A stretch of DNA of 64,000 bases from Schistocephalus solidus (taxonomy: Eukaryota > Platyhelminthes > Cestoda > Diphyllobothriidea > Diphyllobothriidae): contig WEDG01000371.1 in assembly GCA_017591395.1 (NCBI GenBank), positions 62,001-126,000 on the forward strand, read 5' to 3'. Position numbers and translations under genes: made by a program. Within the stretch, counting starts at the first letter, position 1, and the number at the start of each line of letters is the position of its first letter. Of this stretch, positions 58,765 to 64,000 are shown one piece after another. The notes beneath the pieces are model-generated. The model was not told the origin of the DNA and did no database searches. It saw only the letters and a list, made by a program, of their open reading frames with translations.

Positions 58765-61667
58765 CTAAAGAAGAAAACGAAAATAAGGCTTGATTGACCA
58801 CAATATTATAATGCGGGCTGCGAGGAATGAGCTGGAAAGGGCAGTGATGGAAATGGGGAGCAGTTTATCAGAAAAGAGGCAAACTCGCAAATTCAACCTA
58901 ACGAAAACTCAAAGTGACGGAAAATGAAGAATAAAAGGCAACCATTCTTAAAACTACGGTCTTGCTTCATCCAGGTCACGAGAATGTTTCAAACGCGTCC
59001 AAATATGTAAACAATATTACGAAATTCTGAAAACAATTAGCCACAAACAGTCCTTAACATTGACCTAGTGCGTAGCGCAATGTAAGACAGCAGGAAACAT
59101 ATCGCGGATAAAATACTCGCCTTCAGGGACATTTCATGGGCTCAGGTAAATAGTAATACTGTCTGCGATCGCTCGTGAACTAGAATGCCACAAGAACCAG
59201 CAGGGCTGCCAGGAATTTCAAACGTCTCTGATCGAAATTACTTGCCACATGACTGAAAATGAACCGATTCCGAAATCAGTCGACAAAACGAGGATGCGAA
59301 GAGTGCATATCCTCGAGGATTCCGGATCAGAGGAAAACACCAGCATTTCACTCAAAGGTGACTGATGTCAGTAAAATAAAGCTATCTGGTAGACCCCGGT
59401 GGTGGCTCTACCAGATGAGTCATAGGTGCCGTGCACGTGATTATGCTTTTTCTGGTGACAACTGGTTATCACAGCTGTGGCTGGTTGTTGCCCGTTCTGA
59501 TATAAAAATTTAGGGTCTAAACATAAAAATGCATGTCCCGGTCACCTTACTTCATATCTTGCAGTTAATGGTATACCAAATTATTACCGTGAGATACATA
59601 CAAATATGCATGAAATGAGAAGAATTTGTGATAAAAACCCGTCGTCAGACAGAATTTAAGGAAGGGGGAAGGAGAAGAGATGGACTCGATGACTGAGACA
59701 ATACCTTCATTTGCCGGACTTTCGAACCCATCATCAGAGACAGCATTGGATACACTAGACCAAGTGGCGCGAAAGGACAAATGCGTTGGTCGGGTAGTGT
59801 CGCTACCACGAAAATCCACGAAGACAACTCGCTTACCCTCCAAAGAACCTCATATTTTGTTAATATGTCAGTTTGAAATGCATGCCACCTCAGTCCTACT
59901 ACATAAACATACTAGTCGAATTTTAGATAAAACCGGAGAAAAATGCATGTTACTAACATTTGGCATGATTTGCTCCTGTTCAGCTGGCGGGATAGACACG
60001 TCTTTGACAAGGGAAGCTTGCTCTGAAATGTGCATTTTAGAAAGACAGTCAGAGGATATACAAAAAGAAATTTTGGATGCCTTTTAAAACAGAAAAAAAT
60101 CATGAATAACTGAAACAAATACGATCAATAACGTGGAGCTTGATAAAAGTACCAGGAGGCAGACGCTATTGACCGATTCACACAAATAAATTTTAGTCTA
60201 CTAAGCGGCCAGGTTTTAAATTTAGCAGTAGGCTAACAAGACGTAAGTCTTAATACGGCAATGGAGCGAAACTGACGAAGTCAGCCTACTTCATAATAAG
60301 GAGGGGTTCGTTTAGCCACTCAATCTTACAGGTCTCCACTTAAAGAAAAACTGTCGGCTTAGAAGATGGGAACGTGGGCGAGGTCATATAAAAAGGACTA
60401 GGCAGTGAATTCAGCGTTGCCCCAATCGACAATGTCCTCAGCGTTTGTGCAATGCTCAAAGATGTCATAGGATTATCGCGAAATCTCCATCTCTGCATAA
60501 GCCAACGTCGATGTCACAACCCGTTCTGTAAGTCCTTTGTATGAGCGCGAAAGATGAAGGAACGCACTGCTCATCAGAATGTCAACTAGATTCAGCCTAC
60601 GCAATTTTTCTATAATAACTACAATGCACTGTGAAGCTGCTATGATGCTACGAAAATCGCACCTACAAAAGCGGCCAGTCAACCGGATAACTCGATCTTA
60701 CCATAGATTTGGGAATGCGGTGGCAATAGCACCCCCATATAGAACTCATGGGAACTTTCACACGTGCCGAACTTCAGTTGATGAAACCTGGTCCATGCGT
60801 ATGTTGAGCAGGGTGGGCGTAGAGATGGCGTGTCTAACCATGTCAGTAATTGCGTTCAAATCTACTTCTAGCCTGCTTTGCTACCACTAAAAATTCGCAG
60901 ACAATGGAAACTAGGATAAGGAAGTGGATGCTGCACTCAACTCCCCATTTTACAAAGTCGGAAGGGCGTCAAATAAACGTTAGAGGTAGTGCACTGGAAG
61001 GCTGCCAACCGATGGCATAACGCATTGCTCCTCTGCATTGACGGGAGGGGGCTATCAGAAAATTATATTTTGTGTGGCTTTTAAACAAATTCTCTTTGAG
61101 AGAAAATAAACTGTGGGCTTTTTAAATTGAACAGCCGCTTTTGTGCTCCCCAGTCACATTGAATTTTTGTTTTATGTTCCTCGGTTGGCATATTTCGATC
61201 AGGTTACTGCTCTTTCCCCTTCCTTGTTTATTTGAACTAGAATAGTGAGGTCGTCTGCACACCGTTTTGAAGGAAGCAAAATCGGGCGTAAATTTTGCAA
61301 CGTATTTCCAGACACTTTTTCGACAGGCCCCGGTTATAACCAGTATTTCTCGTTTGCGACGTTGCGTTCTCTGTTTTCCATACCCATTTCCATCCACAGT
61401 GAGGAATTTTCAGCTGAAACTTTTGGAATAATGCACTTTTAGTAAAGCGTAGCTCTCCCCGGCTCTCAGACCAAGTACGTCTATTCTGTGGAGACGTATC
61501 ACCTAAATAGACGTGAGATGCAAAGACCAGAGTTTCCAGTATCATCTACTATGCCTACGCTCATCTTCCCTATTTAATGATGACGTCAAACGAACTGCCA
61601 AGATGGATAATATAACCCACACAGAGGAGAGTCCCGATAGTACTAATCACGCATTGTTACTGCTTAC
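58765..61667. other. anoctamin intron(s) and unassigned frames
   Basis: Phases of the flanking exons (phase 1 at 61668, phase 0 at 58764) require at least one more exon here. A minus-strand frame at 59855-59700 (with RVVFVDFRGSDTTRPTHLSF and DDGFESPANEG) has the right entry phase and is Ser/Asp-rich, but no good donor was found. The opposite strand is also open for 135 codons (59680-60087). I see no recognisable domain in either. Confidence 0.35.
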
Positions 61668-61950
61668 TCGTTAGCTGATCGCCCTCATTTCGACGTCTGA
61701 CATCTGTGTCCTCCGTTATGCATTCTTGCGAGAGACCGGGTGACGATTTGGAGGTCGCCTTGACGGAATCATCATCCATTGAATCATTTGATTCGTCTGT
61801 TTTTCCTGACAGTGGGATGTGCTCAGTGCCAATGTTTCTGTCGAAGCGAACCGAAAGCCAAGCCTGTCGCATACGAGTCTGTCCATAGGGAAGGAAATAT
61901 TCCTTCAAGTTTCCGGTGATTTGACGCGTTACAAGCATTGTGATAAGGTG
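61668..61950 (-). CDS. anoctamin (TMEM16) exon upstream of the YLEMFIQFG exon
   Basis: On the minus strand CAATCTTTTAG precedes CACCTTATC at 61950, and ACGA/GTAAGC closes the exon at 61668 (283 bases, phase 0 to phase 1). HLITMLVTRQITGNLKEYFLPY then GQTRMRQAWLS matches the L...LITRQ..GN..E..LPY stretch of ANO8/ANO10-type proteins, which comes shortly before the DYLE.FIQFG helix. The rest is a Ser/Asp/Glu-rich cytosolic segment (DESNDSMDDDSVKATSKSS) of the kind that varies between family members. Exons for the N-terminal domain and the first helices are not found between here and 64000, so they probably lie beyond the window. Confidence 0.75.
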
Positions 61951-62585
61951 CTAAAAGATTGACCAAATAATTCTTAAGACCAGAGCATAAAAGGAAACGG
62001 CACACACAGTGGAGAAGTAAACAGATAACAAAAACGTCTAGCATTTTTCTAGACAGGAGAACTTCACAGTGTTGGCAAGGCACACGTTGCATATAATAAA
62101 AGTGTCGCTGAAGAAGAAGATTGTGAGAAGTGCAGGATAGAAAATGTATTATTTGCAATCACAGCTAGTGCTTTATCAACCAAACCAAAATATGCATGCA
62201 TAAGCTGTGAATTAACCCGGTAGACTTAATCCCAATCTGACTGGTCATCCATGCGACAAAAGCTTAGTTAGTAGAGAGAGCTACAATCTCGATCAAATAT
62301 TAAACTAAGGAAACATTGATTAGCCCATATTTTCAAAGTAAATGTCAAAATTTGACAATGGGGTGAAACATAATGCAGTAAATTTGACTGCGCTTATTTA
62401 GCTGATACCGGGCCGCTGGTAAAAGTATTTTCTTAGTCACACAATTCCGTATTCAGGTGGGACGCCCAGATAAGCATTCTGGTACTACAGGTGAGCTTCG
62501 CTAGATTCTGAATGGGGGTGCCTATTCTGCGTTGTAACGTTTAACCCTGATCCCACCCATAATCCTAGCCCTAACGCTAACGCAC
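61951..62585. other. anoctamin intron or upstream sequence
   Basis: No exon with family similarity is visible. A short stretch at 62545-62605 is rich in CCCTAA-like words (CCCTGATCCC, CCTAGCCCTAACGCTAACG) but not a regular array. Confidence 0.4.
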
Positions 62586-62589
62586 CTCA

Positions 62590-63120
62590 ACCTGACCCCC
62601 ACACGCCAATCCTCTAATAACGGTCACTGTTTCTGATGATGATTTCAAAAGAGAATCTCTAATTTCAGTCGGATAAAATTCTTGTCATAACGATCGAGTT
62701 GCCCATTTATCAACTGATTCCTGAAACACCATTTCACTTTTATTGAAAATGGAACAAACTTGTCTGCAAATTACGTAAAGGATTATGAAAGGCAGCCATC
62801 CCACAGAACCACACTTTTGCTGGTTTGCAATTAATCCGAGTTGCTAATTTCAGTAACAATGTGGTTGCTAAACAACTGCGATCCTTAAGCACCTGACACC
62901 CCTAACTGTTGCTGCCTCTGATGATGATCTCTAGAAAAAGAAAAACGAAGAGACTGGTGAATAAAATTCTTACTTCAATTTTCGAGTGTTCCATTTTCAA
63001 ACTGCTTCCCGGAACACGCTTTCTTTCTTGTATGAGGTCTTTAATTCGTATTTGAAAACAATAACTTTTAAGTACATTGACCAAGGCGATTGGGACGCCG
63101 TGTTTCAAAATGGACTAATG
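62590..63120. repeat. weak tandem duplication, period about 285 bp
   Basis: CTGATGATGAT occurs at 62633 and 62918. In both places it is followed by an A-rich run, an ATAAAATTCTT block, a TCGAGT(T/G) block, and a CTGATTCCTGAAACAC / CTGCTTCCCGGAACAC pair. Identity is modest, so the duplication is old or the match partly fortuitous. Confidence 0.45.
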
Positions 63121-64000
63121 AGATTCATGCGATTAAAACACGACCGAGCAGAAGTGGGGCGTTAGAATCCAGGGGTTAATTTGACGGCTCAAGCTTCCAT
63201 TTACCCTAATAAGTATACTGGATTTGTCCAAAACAATCTTCTGTTAATATATTATGACCCATTTCCAGAAAGAAGTTGACAATGCAACCAGCCGGACGAA
63301 CAAACATGTGGTGTTTCTTTATCAAGCGCAGTCCAGTGCAGTAAGTATTTCAGGTTTTTTATGCACCTTAGTTTCTGTACGTTGGGATTGTGAGCGGTTA
63401 GAAGTACAAGGCAAGAGCACTCAAAAGTGGCTTAAAATTCTGACGAAAATCTGCTACAAACGGTGCACAAACATCGTCCAGTACAAACAAACCTGAGAGA
63501 ACACAAACAAAAGCATCATCCAAGACAAACATACCTGACAGAACTCGAATAAAAACGGATTTAATGTATCAATACTTGGTCCCTCGAAAGAGAAAACGAT
63601 CGACGCTACCCCTTGAGACCGGCGGAGCAATGGTACTTCGTGCGTGAACTGCTTTGCAAGTACGGAGGCATTTGCAGGCTCTCTCGTGTTTACGGGAATT
63701 AAAACAATTCGAGGCGACTGACGTTTGGCTTGAGCTCAGTTAGTGGCATGAAAAAAAGGCCCGCGTCTGCGCATGCCACAAGCGGCTAGGTCCTCTCTTC
63801 TCACCCAACAGTCTGATTCGTTTTAGCTTCCATAAATGAGAATAGGATGCAGCAACTGGATATAGCCGGCACAATAGTTCAGACTCAGAAGTTCGGAAAC
63901 CAGAACAGATGACAAATGAAAAGGAATTTGTAAATCGCATTTTTTTTAAATTTTCCTTTTACAAGAAGGATTTTAAGCAGCAGCGATCCTATAAGCAAGG
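63121..64000. other. no gene recognised
   Basis: Short frames without motifs. A small imperfect direct repeat occurs at 63460-63560 (ACAAACAAACCTGAGAGAACACAAAC against ACAAACATACCTGACAGAACTCG; shared parts shorter). Nothing else can be supported. Confidence 0.4.

Noticed and set aside
60473..60890. Frames on both strands (69 and 103 codons)
   Set aside because: Looked for LINE or anoctamin motifs and found none convincing.
62545..62605. Interstitial telomere-like CCCTAA words
   Set aside because: Only scattered, irregular words rather than a tandem array.

Overview
This is eukaryotic, intron-rich, repeat-rich DNA, most likely from a flatworm and probably a diphyllobothriid tapeworm (Spirometra / Dibothriocephalus / Schistocephalus type). 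That rests on three things: an endonuclease/reverse-transcriptase LINE at 3.7-5.3 kb whose protein I recognise as the type that is very abundant in those genomes; a Gypsy element resembling flatworm CsRn1-like elements; and AT-rich introns with GT-AG borders. There are no operons, ribosome binding sites or CRISPR arrays. Species assignment is inference.

Layout. 1-8.5 kb: repeat debris, comprising copies of a ~370-bp dispersed repeat, a ~360-bp tandem duplication and a broken minus-strand LINE. 8.5-18.2 kb: one decayed Ty3/Gypsy LTR retrotransposon (plus strand). Its gag is split by a nearly full-length minus-strand CR1-like LINE of about 4.9 kb, so a younger element sits inside an older one. 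18.3-19.85 kb: two minus-strand exons of a rhodopsin-class GPCR, whose TM6-TM7 part is not found. 20.05-20.67 kb: a foldback element with ~200-bp inverted arms. 20.8-22.8 kb: a third LINE followed by a ~265-bp TC microsatellite. 22.8-30.4 kb: no gene seen, only old repeats.

30.4-53.6 kb (plus strand): a MATE-family (SLC47-like) multidrug/organic cation-proton antiporter gene. I could assemble sixteen exons from splice sites, matching reading phases and similarity to animal MATEs, from a candidate ATG exon to the stop after the C-terminal membrane helix. Three oddities stand out. One short exon (end of TM3 to TM4) is not found, and the interval where it should be holds a Penelope-like element. 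One exon carries a single-base frameshift. Three of the four glutamates essential in human MATE1 are replaced. The introns carry further elements: Penelope-like pieces at 35.3-36.9 and 42.0-42.8 kb, a 45-kb hairpin and a dispersed repeat at 49.6-50.0 kb.

53.6-58.1 kb: no gene recognised. 58.1-61.95 kb (minus strand): three exons of an anoctamin (TMEM16) membrane protein, closest in character to ANO8/ANO10; its upstream exons are not found here. 62-64 kb: no gene, with a weak ~285-bp tandem duplication.

The host genes (a peptide-type GPCR, a MATE exporter and an anoctamin) are unrelated membrane proteins that happen to be neighbours. I found no convincing new multi-gene system. The most interesting signals are the state of the MATE gene, the nested and foldback elements, and the uncharacterised repeat families.
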